Source: Candidatus Zymogenaceae bacterium (GTDB taxonomy: Bacteria > Desulfobacterota > Zymogenia > Zymogenales > Zymogenaceae). From it: a stretch of DNA of 64,000 nt. The notes beneath the pieces were generated by a model. That model was given only the letters and a program-made list of their open reading frames with translations. It ran no database searches and had not been told where the DNA came from. Every line of letters starts with the position of its first letter. Positions within the stretch are counted from its first letter, which is position 1. Shown here in pieces: positions 8,251 to 17,176 of the stretch. The stretch is taken from NCBI GenBank assembly GCA_016933535.1, contig JAFGAS010000074.1, forward strand, positions 62,001 to 126,000, written 5' to 3'. A program made the translations under genes and the position numbers.

Positions 8251-10257
8251 ATGGATTTCATTAAGCTCTTTGAGCCGATTACCATCAATAAGACTCTTGT
8301 CAAGAACCGGATCGTCATGCCGGCGATGGGCCTATTCATGACGGACGATTATTCCTTCAATGAGCGCTACCGCTCGTTTTACCGCGAACGGGGCCGCGGC
8401 GGCGTGGGGCTCATGGTCGTGGGACCGCTGGCCGTCGACCGGGTCGGAAGCGCCCCCTTCATGCCGGGGCTCTTCGAGGACGGGTTCGTAGAGCCGCTGC
8501 GAGCATTTGTCGACGAGATGCATCAAACCACCGACGCCACTATCGGCACCCAGCTTTTTCATATGGGCCGATACGCCTATTCGGCTTTCTCGGGCATGAC
8601 CTCCATCGGGCCCTCGGCCATCCCCAGCCGTCTCACCAAGGAGACGCCCCGGGCCATGACCAAAGACGACATAGAGACGATCAAGGACGCGTTTGCGTCT
8701 GCAGCCCGGCGGGCCAAAGAGGCCGGTTTTGACTATATCGAGATCATCGCCTGCACGGGCTACCTCATCAGTCAGTTTCTCTCTCCGATCACCAACCGGC
8801 GCACCGACGAGTACGGCGGTCCTATCGAAAACCGGATGCGCTTCGGGATCGAGGTCATCCAGGCCGTACGTAAGACGGTCGGCCCGGACGTCGCCGTCGG
8901 GATTCGCATTGCCGGACACGACTTCATGGACGGGGGCCATACAAACAAGGAATCGGCCGCCTTTGCCGCCGCCGCTCAAAAAGCGGGGGTGGATGCCGTC
9001 AATGTCACCGGCGGCTGGCACGAGACCAATGTCCCCCAGCTGACCACCAACGTCCCGCCGGGTGTCTTCGTTTATCTGGCCCGGGGTATCAAGCAGCAGG
9101 TAACCGTTCCCGTGTTCGCCTCAAACCGGTTGGGCGATCCGATCCTGGCAGAAAAGGTGTTGAGGGCGGGATCGGCCGATATGATCTGCTGGGCAAGACC
9201 GCTGATTGCCGATCCCTCCCTTCCCGATAAGGTGCGCCAGCGCCGTTTTGACGAAATCGTCTCGTGTATCTCCTGCAATCAGGGATGTTTCGATTCGATT
9301 TTCTACGGAAGGGCGGTACACTGCGTTCTGAATCCGTCCGTGGGCCGGGAAGACGAGGCCAGGATCACTCGGGCCGAAAAGAAAAAGAAGGTTCTCGTGG
9401 CCGGAGGCGGACCGGGGGGAATGGAATTCGCCCTGACGGCGGCCGCGCGGGGACACGACGTGACGCTCTACGAAAAGGACGAGGACCTCGGCGGCCAGAT
9501 CAACCTTGCCAAGGTGCCGCCCGGAAAGCACGAGCTTCAAAAGATCATCGACTCGATGAAGAACCGAATGGAGCACAACGGGGTCAGGATTAAGGCCGGT
9601 GCGGCCCTCTCGGAAAAAACCGTCCGGGAAGAAAAGCCTGACTACCTTGTCGTGGCCACCGGGGCGCGGCCCATCGATATCAGGGTTCCGGGAATCGACA
9701 AGCCGCACGTCGTGAGCGCCTGGGACGTGCTGTCCGACAGGATCGCGGATATTGGTAAGCGCGTGGTAATCGTCGGCGGGAGCGCCACCGGTTGCGAGAC
9801 CGCACATTACCTCACGTCGATGGGCGTTCCCGATCCGGAAGCGTTCACGTTTCTCATGTATCACAACGCCGAAGATCCCCTCTATGCCATGGAACTCCTC
9901 CACAAGCCCGGAAGGGAGGTTGTCGTGATCGACATGGTGGACCGCATGGCCGACAACGTCAGCAAGACCGCCCGCTGGTCCCTCATGAAGAGCCTTAAGG
10001 TGATGGGCGTAAAGCTCATGCCCGGCACGAAGCTTCTGGAGATCACCGACGACGCGGTTGTCGTTGAAACCGGCAAGGGCAAAGAGACCATCCCGGCCGA
10101 CACCGTGATAATCGCCGTTGGTGCGCGTTCGGTAAACGAGCTTGCGGCCTCAGCCCAAAAGGACGGGGTTTCGGTCATCACCATCGGGGACGCCAAGGCC
10201 CCCCGCAAGATCACCGATGCGGTGCGGGAGGGATTCGAGGAAGCGTTGACAATCTGA
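8251..10257 (+). CDS. 2,4-dienoyl-CoA reductase-like FMN/4Fe-4S/FAD oxidoreductase
   Basis: A 668-residue three-domain enzyme. Residues 1-340 are an Old Yellow Enzyme barrel with FMN (FEPITINKTLVKNRIVMPAM, then FSPITNRRTDEYGG-type sequence). A 4Fe-4S site follows in SCISCNQGCFDS plus a Cys 12 residues later. The second half binds FAD and NAD(P): VLVAGGGPGGMEFALTAAARG near 385 and VVIVGGSATGCETAHYL near 507. The layout equals FadH and related unsaturated acyl-CoA or ring reductases. It would pass electrons from NAD(P)H through FAD and 4Fe-4S to FMN. The neighbouring hydratase and thioesterase favour an unsaturated acyl-CoA substrate. Confidence 0.88.
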   Translation: MDFIKLFEPITINKTLVKNRIVMPAMGLFMTDDYSFNERYRSFYRERGRGGVGLMVVGPLAVDRVGSAPFMPGLFEDGFVEPLRAFVDEMHQTTDATIGTQLFHMGRYAYSAFSGMTSIGPSAIPSRLTKETPRAMTKDDIETIKDAFASAARRAKEAGFDYIEIIACTGYLISQFLSPITNRRTDEYGGPIENRMRFGIEVIQAVRKTVGPDVAVGIRIAGHDFMDGGHTNKESAAFAAAAQKAGVDAVNVTGGWHETNVPQLTTNVPPGVFVYLARGIKQQVTVPVFASNRLGDPILAEKVLRAGSADMICWARPLIADPSLPDKVRQRRFDEIVSCISCNQGCFDSIFYGRAVHCVLNPSVGREDEARITRAEKKKKVLVAGGGPGGMEFALTAAARGHDVTLYEKDEDLGGQINLAKVPPGKHELQKIIDSMKNRMEHNGVRIKAGAALSEKTVREEKPDYLVVATGARPIDIRVPGIDKPHVVSAWDVLSDRIADIGKRVVIVGGSATGCETAHYLTSMGVPDPEAFTFLMYHNAEDPLYAMELLHKPGREVVVIDMVDRMADNVSKTARWSLMKSLKVMGVKLMPGTKLLEITDDAVVVETGKGKETIPADTVIIAVGARSVNELAASAQKDGVSVITIGDAKAPRKITDAVREGFEEALTI

Positions 10258-10569
10258 TGAAATACCGAGGCCCTCGGTCTTCATCGGGGCCCCGGATGTA
10301 CCATACGACAATCAACAGACCTTTACGCTATCTCTCACACGTCGATTTATGGTTGACCACCGCGCCCGGCAATCGGTCGGGAACACCGCGGTTTTCGGGA
10401 TCAGGTACCGTCATATGCTGATAATGAGGTTTAGATTATTTGATCGAATAATGGTTTTTTGACTGTGCGCCCGTATATACGCACGTCGCTCTCTTTCTTC
10501 ATCGCATGTCTCAATATGCGTTCGCGGCGATATCTAACTTTTTATCATTATAACAAAAGGAGTCTTTAG
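10258..10569 (+). promoter_or_regulatory. Intergenic regulatory region before the RetSat-like gene
   Basis: 312 bp without a gene. A small hairpin (ACCGAG/CTCGGT) follows the reductase stop. At 10435-10452 there is a near-perfect palindrome, ATTATT-TGATCG-AATAAT (only the central pair is imperfect), which looks like an operator. A clear -35/-10 pair was not found. AAAAGGAG precedes the next start. Confidence 0.4.
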
Positions 10570-12072
10570 ATGACCAAACACTACGACGCGGTGGTCATCG
10601 GGGCGGGGCTGGGCGGCATGTCTGCGGCCGCATATCTGGCCAAGAACGGGAGGTCCGTTCTCCTGTTGGAGCGCCACAACATCCCCGGCGGCTATGCAAC
10701 CACGTTCTGCCGGGGGCGTTTCGAGTTCGACGTCTCGCTGCACGATCTCTCGGCGATCGGAACCCCCGCGGCCCGCGGAAGCCTTTATAATTACCTCGAC
10801 TATCTGGGCGTAGCCGATAAGCTCACGTTCATCCCGATGACCGATCTCTACCGAATAGCCGACAAGAATATCGATTTTACTATTCCCTCCGGCAGGGATG
10901 AGCTTATGGAATTCCTGATTAGTCACTTCCCGAAGCAGGCCGACGGGCTTGAGCGGTTCTTTGAGACATCAAAGGCCATAATGGACGACTTTGGGACGGT
11001 CATCAAGGCCGCGTCGATGCGCGGCACCGACCTGGACCCCGCCGCGCTGCCCATGTTCGTCAAGTACGGCATGAAGACCTATCAGGAGGTCCTGGACGCC
11101 CTCGTCACCGACGAGGACCTCAAGACCGTCCTATCTCCCTATTGGGGATATCTGGGCCTCCCGCCCTCGAAGGTCCCCTTCCACCTGATGGCGGCCGTGT
11201 GGGAGTCGTTCCTGGATACACCCCCCCACCACATCAGGGGACGCTGCCAGGCCCTCTCCAACGCTTTCATCGAGTCTCTCACTGAGAACGGCGGGGAGGT
11301 GCGGTTTAACTGCGGTGCAAAAAAAATCCTCACGAGCGGCGGGAAGGCCACGGGCGTCATCACCGACGATGACGAAGAGATCACGGCAACCACGGTGATC
11401 TCCAACGCCAACCCGCTGGCCGCCATGATTAACCTGGTAGGAACCGACGCCGTTCCCCGCGAATACATGCGCGACCTCAACAGCCGCATTCCGGGCTTTT
11501 CCCTGGTTAACATCTTCTTTGGGCTGGACTGCCCGGCCGAGACGATCGGCGGTAAGGTCCACGAGAATTACCTCAATTTCAGCGCGAACGCCGATCCGAT
11601 CTGGGAAAAGGCCTTCACCCTGGATCCCCCGGAAGGGATATTCCTGACCTTCTATAACATGACCGATCCCGATATTTCCCCCCCCGGAACAACCCTGGGC
11701 AATATCCTGCTGGCCTCCTACGCCCGGCCCTGGTACCTGGTACCCCCGGACCGCTACGTGGACGCCAAGAACCGATTTGCGGACGCGGCGCTCGATGTAG
11801 CCGAGCAGTTCCATCCGGGACTCCGCGAGCACATCGAGGTCATCGAGGTCTCCACCCCCATCACCAATATGCGCTACACCGGCAACATCGGCGGTGCCAT
11901 ATACGGATTCGACCAGTACCTGTCGGACTCCGGCCTCTTGAGACTTCGGCATAATACACCCATAAAAGGCCTCTTTTTCGCCTCGGCCTGGACGATCCCC
12001 GGGGGCGGCTACCAGCCGTCGATAATGGCCGGATCGATCGCCGGGGCCAGGGCCCTCAAAATGCTTTTGTAA
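10570..12072 (+). CDS. FAD-dependent phytoene desaturase/retinol saturase-like oxidoreductase
   Basis: A 500-residue flavoprotein. The N-terminal dinucleotide fold reads AVVIGAGLGGMSAAAYLAKNG, followed by a Glu-containing strand LLLERHNIPGGYATTF, characteristic of CrtI/RetSat enzymes. The C-terminus has the family ending SAWTIPGGGYQPSIMAGSIAGARAL. These enzymes desaturate, isomerise or saturate polyene or isoprenoid chains. No other carotenoid gene is in the window, so pigment synthesis is not supported. The 2Fe-2S reductase 10 bp downstream suggests electrons are fed in, favouring a saturase (double-bond reduction) role. Confidence 0.8.
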   Translation: MTKHYDAVVIGAGLGGMSAAAYLAKNGRSVLLLERHNIPGGYATTFCRGRFEFDVSLHDLSAIGTPAARGSLYNYLDYLGVADKLTFIPMTDLYRIADKNIDFTIPSGRDELMEFLISHFPKQADGLERFFETSKAIMDDFGTVIKAASMRGTDLDPAALPMFVKYGMKTYQEVLDALVTDEDLKTVLSPYWGYLGLPPSKVPFHLMAAVWESFLDTPPHHIRGRCQALSNAFIESLTENGGEVRFNCGAKKILTSGGKATGVITDDDEEITATTVISNANPLAAMINLVGTDAVPREYMRDLNSRIPGFSLVNIFFGLDCPAETIGGKVHENYLNFSANADPIWEKAFTLDPPEGIFLTFYNMTDPDISPPGTTLGNILLASYARPWYLVPPDRYVDAKNRFADAALDVAEQFHPGLREHIEVIEVSTPITNMRYTGNIGGAIYGFDQYLSDSGLLRLRHNTPIKGLFFASAWTIPGGGYQPSIMAGSIAGARALKMLL

Positions 12073-12082
12073 GGAGAAGACG

Positions 12083-13243
12083 ATGGATATAAAGGAATTC
12101 ATGGGGCAGGTTGATGGATTCACGGAGGCCGTCGGTGAACGAGAGACCCTCAAGCGCGTCTTCGGCGATCTTTCCATCCCGAAGAATTTTGCACAAGACT
12201 ACATCAAGCTGCTCCACCCGAAAAAGACCGCCGTGACGGTAACCGATATTTTTTCGGAGACCGCCTCATCCAAGACCTTCCGTCTTGCACCCCTCGACGG
12301 CTACCTCCCTCCCTTCCGGGCGGGACAATACGTCAACTGGGAGGTTACCATCGGAAACGTGAAGACCGGCCGGGCTCTTTCGATATCGTCGCCCCCCCAC
12401 CAGCGGGGATTTTACGAGCTGACGATCAGGAAGATGGAGCCGGGCTTCGTCTCCCAGTATCTGATAGACACGGTAAAGGTCGGCGACGATTTCTTTATCT
12501 CGGGGCCGGCCGGATTCTTCTATCACGAACCGCTGACCGACGGCAAAGACCTCGTATTCATCGCCGGGGGCTCGGGCGTCACCCCGTTCAGGAGCATCAT
12601 CAGGGAGGTGACGGAGCGGGGGCTTGACATGAGAATCTGGCTCATCTACGGGACGAGGACCACCGACGACGTGATCTTCGGTGAACAACTGTCCGCCGTC
12701 GCCGATCGGCACAAAAACATTCGATATGAACTGGTTGTTTCCGAACCGGATTCCAATTACGCGGGAACGGCCGGTTTCATTACCGGCGACGTTATCAAAA
12801 AGTGCGTGGGAGACGTGAAAGGCAAGACCTTCTATCTCTGCGGGCCCGAGATGATGTACCGCTTCGTCCAACCCGAGTTGATCAAGCTCGGCGTGCCGGG
12901 TCGCCGAATAAAGAAAGAATCGTCCGGACCGCCGCCCGATGTCACCAAGGAACCGGGGTGGCCCACCGGGATCACGGCCGACGCCCTCTTTTCGGTCATC
13001 GTCAACGGAGAACATACTATCAAGGCTCGGGCGGGCGAACCCCTCATGATCGCCCTTGAACGGGCGGGGCTGGTTGTTCCCAACCAGTGCCGGAGCGGAG
13101 AATGCAGCCTCTGCCGGACGAAAATAGTCAGGGGCGATACCTATATGCCCGATCGCGTGCCCGTGCGGGAGGCCGACCGGTGGTACAACTACGTTCACTC
13201 CTGCATGGCGTACCCGATTTCGGACCTCGAAATTAGATATTAG
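12083..13243 (+). CDS. FAD/NAD-dependent reductase with C-terminal 2Fe-2S ferredoxin domain
   Basis: A 386-residue electron-transfer protein. After a ~45-residue N-terminal extension come a ferredoxin-reductase FAD domain (GQYVNWEV, then GRALSISSPP) and an NAD domain (LVFIAGGSGVTPFRSIIRE, FYLCGPEMMYR). The last ~85 residues are a plant-type 2Fe-2S domain with CRSGECSLC and a distal Cys in VHSCMAYP. This is the layout of oxygenase reductases (phenol hydroxylase reductase, HmpX type). No oxygenase is nearby; the partner is most likely the flavoprotein just upstream. Confidence 0.87.
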   Translation: MDIKEFMGQVDGFTEAVGERETLKRVFGDLSIPKNFAQDYIKLLHPKKTAVTVTDIFSETASSKTFRLAPLDGYLPPFRAGQYVNWEVTIGNVKTGRALSISSPPHQRGFYELTIRKMEPGFVSQYLIDTVKVGDDFFISGPAGFFYHEPLTDGKDLVFIAGGSGVTPFRSIIREVTERGLDMRIWLIYGTRTTDDVIFGEQLSAVADRHKNIRYELVVSEPDSNYAGTAGFITGDVIKKCVGDVKGKTFYLCGPEMMYRFVQPELIKLGVPGRRIKKESSGPPPDVTKEPGWPTGITADALFSVIVNGEHTIKARAGEPLMIALERAGLVVPNQCRSGECSLCRTKIVRGDTYMPDRVPVREADRWYNYVHSCMAYPISDLEIRY

Positions 13244-13281
13244 ATAACCCCGGTAAACCCCGTTTTTGCCTGATCACACCC

Positions 13282-13320
13282 GACCGCCCCGTAAGAGGAA
13301 ATCTTCCGGGGCGGTCCTTT
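13282..13320 (+). terminator. Terminator of the acyl-CoA/redox cluster
   Basis: GACCGCCCCG (13282-13291) and CGGGGCGGTC (13307-13316) form a perfect 10-bp stem with a 15-nt loop, followed by CTTT. The T-run is short. It lies between convergent genes. Confidence 0.6.
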
Positions 13321-13435
13321 GACGGCCTGCAAAGGGGCGCTGGGAACTATCGGACCCCCCCTTCTTACCTGCAAAACGCACGTATACCGGCGCGGCGTAG
13401 GGATCGTTTCCTCGGCTGCGGGTTCGCGCGCTCCC

Positions 13436-13630
13436 CTACCCATCAATCCAGCTGATGCATTCCACCGGGCAGGATTCGATCGCCTCCTGGATCTCCTCCT
13501 CACCTGCACCGGCGGGGTCGAATACCTCCGCCACCATATCATCGGTAAGTCTGAACACCCCCGGACAGAGGTCGATACAGGTCTCGCACCCGGTACAGAC
13601 ATCCTGATCTACATACGGTTTCTTTGCCAT
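13436..13630 (-). CDS. Small 4Fe-4S ferredoxin, Desulfovibrio FdI type
   Basis: A 64-residue acidic ferredoxin. The cluster motif is CTGCETCIDLCPG, with the remote ligand in SCPVECI, and the sequence ends in SWIDG. The pattern VDQDVC..C..C then EEEIQEAIESCPVEC closely resembles single-cluster ferredoxins of sulfate reducers. It is a soluble electron carrier. GGAGG lies 7 bp before the ATG. It sits 155 bp downstream of nagA on the same strand and may be the last gene of that transcript or have its own promoter; no specific link to amino-sugar catabolism is evident. Confidence 0.92.
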   Translation of the reverse strand: MAKKPYVDQDVCTGCETCIDLCPGVFRLTDDMVAEVFDPAGAGEEEIQEAIESCPVECISWIDG

Positions 13631-13785
13631 ACGATATCCTCCATGTCACACTCGACACAAGCTCCATTTGAGCAGGAGCCCGCTAAAGACCGATCATGGA
13701 ATTACGGTATCTTCACTCCGATGAGCTATCGCTCCGCAGTTGATCGGGCCACAACAACTAACCAACGGGATAGGCGACCCGGCCG

Positions 13786-14931
13786 TCAGACGATCAACCT
13801 TCCTCCAATCCAGATGTTAAGTATATCCAACTTCTCGTTCAAAAGCAAGAGATCGGCCCGCTTTCCCACGGCAATGCTGCCCACCTCATTATCCCGTCCA
13901 ATGAGGGTTGCCGGGTTAAGCGAAGCCGCGCGGATGATGTGGGCCAGGGGGATCGTCGTGTGTGCGTGGAGGTTTTTCACGCCTGCCATCAGCGGGCTGG
14001 CGCTGCCGGCCAGTATGCCGGTTTCGGGGAAAAAGACCCTGCCTGCCTCCACCCGGGTCGTGGTTCCGAAGAAGTCATAGTCACCTTCCGGTACCCCCGG
14101 GGCCACCGCATCCGATATAAGGATCATACGGTCGGACCCCTTTACTCGGTAAGCGAGCTCGATCATGGGGAGCGCCAGGTGAAAACCGTCGGCAATGAAC
14201 TCGCAGAAGATATCCCGTGCCAGCATAGCCGCCACCGCGATGCCGGGCTCCCGATGGTGTATGGGGCGCATGGCGTTGAAGGTATGGCAGGTCAGCCTCA
14301 GGCCCCGTTCAATCGCCCGGACGGCCTGGTCATAGGTCGCATCGGTGTGGACCGCCGCGGGGACAATCCCCGCGGCGACAAGATCATCGATCAGATCCAT
14401 CCCCGCGGGAAGCTCCGGGGCAAGGCTCATAATTTTCAACAGCCCCCCCGCCGCATCGAGGTAGGACGAGAGTTCCCCCTTCGCATAGTTATGCAGGGCG
14501 TCCGGACGCTGGGCCCCGGCCCGGACGGGATTGAGATAGGGTCCCTCCATGTGGGCGCCGAGGATTCGGGCACCATCGACCGCGCCTGCGGCTTTCCCGA
14601 TTGCCGAAAGCGCCGCAACGGTCATATCCTTCGGGGAGGCACTCACTGTCGGGAGAAACGCGGTCGTCCCGAGGCGTGCCAGGGCCGCCGACATCGTGTT
14701 GATATCCCGCGGCCGTGCCGTGTCGCACAGAACGCCGGCCGCCCCGTGGATGTGTATATCCACCAGACCCGGGGCAAGATAGGCGCCCCCGGCATCCAGG
14801 ACCTCGGCCTCGTTCGGCGCAAATCCGGTACCGACGGCCGCGATAGTATCCCCGGAAATCAGGACATCCCTGGTCTGGGAGATGATATCGGGAAGAATTA
14901 TCCGGGTGTTCTTAATGAGATAGTCTTTCAC
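13786..14931 (-). CDS. nagA: N-acetylglucosamine-6-phosphate deacetylase
   Basis: A 381-residue amidohydrolase. It has the metal-binding VDIHIHGAAG, the Glu ligand in AHMEGPYLNP, HTDATYDQ, the His in TCHTFNAMRP, EFIADGFHLAL and the catalytic Asp in ILISDAVAPGVP. NagA removes acetate from GlcNAc-6-phosphate in the cytoplasm. The start overlaps the stop of the ceramidase-like gene by 4 bp. Together with the upstream kinase it makes a phosphorylate-then-deacetylate route, with a NagB-like gene at 1938-2774. Length matches the family. Confidence 0.9.
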   Translation of the reverse strand: MKDYLIKNTRIILPDIISQTRDVLISGDTIAAVGTGFAPNEAEVLDAGGAYLAPGLVDIHIHGAAGVLCDTARPRDINTMSAALARLGTTAFLPTVSASPKDMTVAALSAIGKAAGAVDGARILGAHMEGPYLNPVRAGAQRPDALHNYAKGELSSYLDAAGGLLKIMSLAPELPAGMDLIDDLVAAGIVPAAVHTDATYDQAVRAIERGLRLTCHTFNAMRPIHHREPGIAVAAMLARDIFCEFIADGFHLALPMIELAYRVKGSDRMILISDAVAPGVPEGDYDFFGTTTRVEAGRVFFPETGILAGSASPLMAGVKNLHAHTTIPLAHIIRAASLNPATLIGRDNEVGSIAVGKRADLLLLNEKLDILNIWIGGRLIV

Positions 14932-16202
14932 CTGCCCTCCGTGACAAGCCGTCGCGCAGCCTCAATTATCTTCTCTATGGAATCGGGCGATAACAGCGCC
15001 ACCGATGATTCATAGTCACCGTTCCCGCGGGCGAGATAACCGAAATAGTCGTTTGCATAGCCGCAGACCGTAATGGTCCCTCGTGCCGCCGCCCTGAGCG
15101 AGATGGCCGTCTCGCTCATCACCTCGCCGGGGAAAAAAATCATGCCCGTTGATCCAATACTGACCAGCGTGATCGGCGCCGTCATGGAGCGTTTACCGAA
15201 TATTTCGTCGAATCCTCCCCCGGACATAAGAAAAAAGGAGACAATCATCCCCTCCCGAATCGATTCCAGCCGTCTGATTTCACCGAACCCTTTACCTTTT
15301 TCACGGCTTTCGGTGATCTCCCGCTCCACTTCAAAAAGCGCCCGCTGTGTTTCCTCTCGATCGGGAAGCTTTCGGTAACTCACCGGAACATGAGTCGTCT
15401 TTACGCTGATTCGGTCCCCGGGAAGCGGAACCGAACCGGTCTGGGCCCGCCCGGCGGCCTTGCAGAATATTGCGGCATATTTCTCTATTTCCTGCGGTCC
15501 TCTGGCCTTTCGGATGAAACGGGTGCTCACGTCACCAGCCGCCCCATTGACAAAAATCGACGTCCCTCCCCGCTGTCGATCGATGTCAGCAAGCCCGCGT
15601 CCAACCCAGTCGGCGGAGAAAAGGAGGTTCTCCGGACCCAGAAGTGTCGGGTGGCAGCCATAGGTGATAATCCGGTAGACGGCGTCCCTGTCCGATCCCC
15701 TGAGCGTCAGGATGGATAACTCGTCATCGACGGGAAGCTCCGGATCGTTTCGATGTGCGCCGAGACCGATAACCCGTGTTGAGCCGAGAAAGGGCTCCAC
15801 GTCCCCGGCCGACGCGAGAAGCCTGCCGGCCGCATCGACAATCTGCCCGGTAACTCCGGAAAAGTAGGCCTCCTCCTGCCGACTCTTCGTGACAAAGGAT
15901 CTGGGGATCTCCGGGCCCGAGTGCGTGTGGGTAGCGGTAATGATAACGCTATTGCCGTCGATTCCCGTCTGCTTTTCCACCGCCTCCTTAACGTCGTGAG
16001 CCCAGCGGCCGTCTATATACACCCAGTCAAGAGAAACCAGAAGCACCATGTCTCGGCCGGTTGTGAGGAAGAGAAGGCGGGCCGTGATTGGGTCAAGGAC
16101 CCCTTCCGAAACGCCGGAACGAGCGATATATCCGCCGAGGGAAAATCCCAGGGGAGGCGTCACGTCGATAATCGAAGCTGATGCACGAAACCGCGCCGTC
16201 AT
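14928..16202 (-). CDS. Neutral/alkaline ceramidase-like metallohydrolase
   Basis: A 424-residue protein with hallmarks of the non-lysosomal ceramidase N-terminal domain: the start RASASIIDVTPPLGFSLGGY, VSLDWVYID, the zinc-binding ITATHTHSGPE, an ITYGCHPTLLG segment, and YANDYFGYLARGNGDYESS. No signal peptide is evident, so it is probably cytoplasmic, unlike secreted ceramidases. It overlaps the kinase and nagA by 4 bp on each side, tying it to amino-sugar use. Deacylation of an N-acyl amino sugar is a reasonable inference; true ceramide cleavage is not supported by context. Confidence 0.75.
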   Translation of the reverse strand: MTARFRASASIIDVTPPLGFSLGGYIARSGVSEGVLDPITARLLFLTTGRDMVLLVSLDWVYIDGRWAHDVKEAVEKQTGIDGNSVIITATHTHSGPEIPRSFVTKSRQEEAYFSGVTGQIVDAAGRLLASAGDVEPFLGSTRVIGLGAHRNDPELPVDDELSILTLRGSDRDAVYRIITYGCHPTLLGPENLLFSADWVGRGLADIDRQRGGTSIFVNGAAGDVSTRFIRKARGPQEIEKYAAIFCKAAGRAQTGSVPLPGDRISVKTTHVPVSYRKLPDREETQRALFEVEREITESREKGKGFGEIRRLESIREGMIVSFFLMSGGGFDEIFGKRSMTAPITLVSIGSTGMIFFPGEVMSETAISLRAAARGTITVCGYANDYFGYLARGNGDYESSVALLSPDSIEKIIEAARRLVTEGR

Positions 16203-17176
16203 GAGAGGCCCCGGATGAGTTTCTCTTTCATTGGCTCAAAATTCCATCCAAGTCTCTCGCACGCAATCCTCACTCCTCCGCCTACCGCGGGCATGAGGGG
16301 CGGCTTGATTACAGCCGCCGGGTATTGATTCATAATCGCCTTCGAAAAGGGCCCGATGATAACATCCCCCGCCAGGAATAGGCTCCCCGACCAGGAGACC
16401 TCCATTCGGCCGGGGGCAAACGCCAGTTTTTGTGCCACCGTAACGACACCCAGGGCAAGCTCGCGTCCCGCCGTCTCCATGATCGACCGGGCAACGGCAT
16501 CCCCCCGATTTGCCTCCTGGGTCACCACACGGGCCGCCTCGGCGATCCTGTCTCGCGTCATGGCCTTATCGACGTAGACCGTAATCGCCACGCCGATCAT
16601 ATCCGATAGTCCGAAGTGTTCTGGAAAGGCATCGGTAAGGGTCGTCGGCGCCCCGCGTCCGTCGTAGGCCCGGGCGGCCGCCCGAAGCCCTCCCACGGCG
16701 ATGTCATAGGCACTCCCCTCATCACCGAGAATATGTCCCCACCCCCCCGCCTGTAGTCCCTCGCCCTGTTCGGTTCTCCCGTAGATCGATGAGCCGGTCC
16801 CGGCTGTCGCCACTACCCCCCACCCATGGGAAAGCGCCCCGAAAAAGCCGGCCACCATATCCCCGACCAGGTATACCGGCACGTCCGGAAAAAAATCGGC
16901 GATAATCCCCTCGACGTAATCGGCGCCCTCCCGCAGATACCCAATACCGGCGGTATCCCCCGCAATGAGCGCCACGTCCGACGGCTTTGCCCCCGCCTCC
17001 CCGAGCGCCCCGGCAACCGCATCCCTGAGCGACGCCTTGACCACCTCGATGGGGGCCAGCACATGGTTTGCCGGCCCTCCCGCCCCCCTGCCGAGGATCT
17101 CCCCCTTTGGGTCAACGGTGATCGCGGTGGTATGGGTGCCGCCGCCATCGATGGAGATGATGAGATCGCGTTTCAT
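16199..17176 (-). CDS. BadF/BadG-type ATPase, probable N-acetylglucosamine (amino-sugar) kinase
   Basis: A 325-residue ASKHA-fold protein. It opens with IISIDGGGTHTTAITVDPKG, the phosphate-1 loop, and has VVATAGTGSSIYGR (phosphate-2) followed by GGWGHILGDEGSAYDIAVGGLRAA, which matches eukaryote-like GlcNAc kinases. The C-terminus has the adenosine-type SGSLFLAG. Operon partners (NagA, GPH transporter, SIS protein) make GlcNAc or a related sugar the best substrate. The benzoyl-CoA reductase activator alternative is unlikely because no BcrBC subunits are present. Confidence 0.82.
   Translation of the reverse strand: MKRDLIISIDGGGTHTTAITVDPKGEILGRGAGGPANHVLAPIEVVKASLRDAVAGALGEAGAKPSDVALIAGDTAGIGYLREGADYVEGIIADFFPDVPVYLVGDMVAGFFGALSHGWGVVATAGTGSSIYGRTEQGEGLQAGGWGHILGDEGSAYDIAVGGLRAAARAYDGRGAPTTLTDAFPEHFGLSDMIGVAITVYVDKAMTRDRIAEAARVVTQEANRGDAVARSIMETAGRELALGVVTVAQKLAFAPGRMEVSWSGSLFLAGDVIIGPFSKAIMNQYPAAVIKPPLMPAVGGGVRIACERLGWNFEPMKEKLIRGLS

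Noticed and set aside
13939-15015. 358-codon plus-strand frame opposite nagA
   Set aside because: Antisense of a protein with full catalytic motifs; shadow frame.
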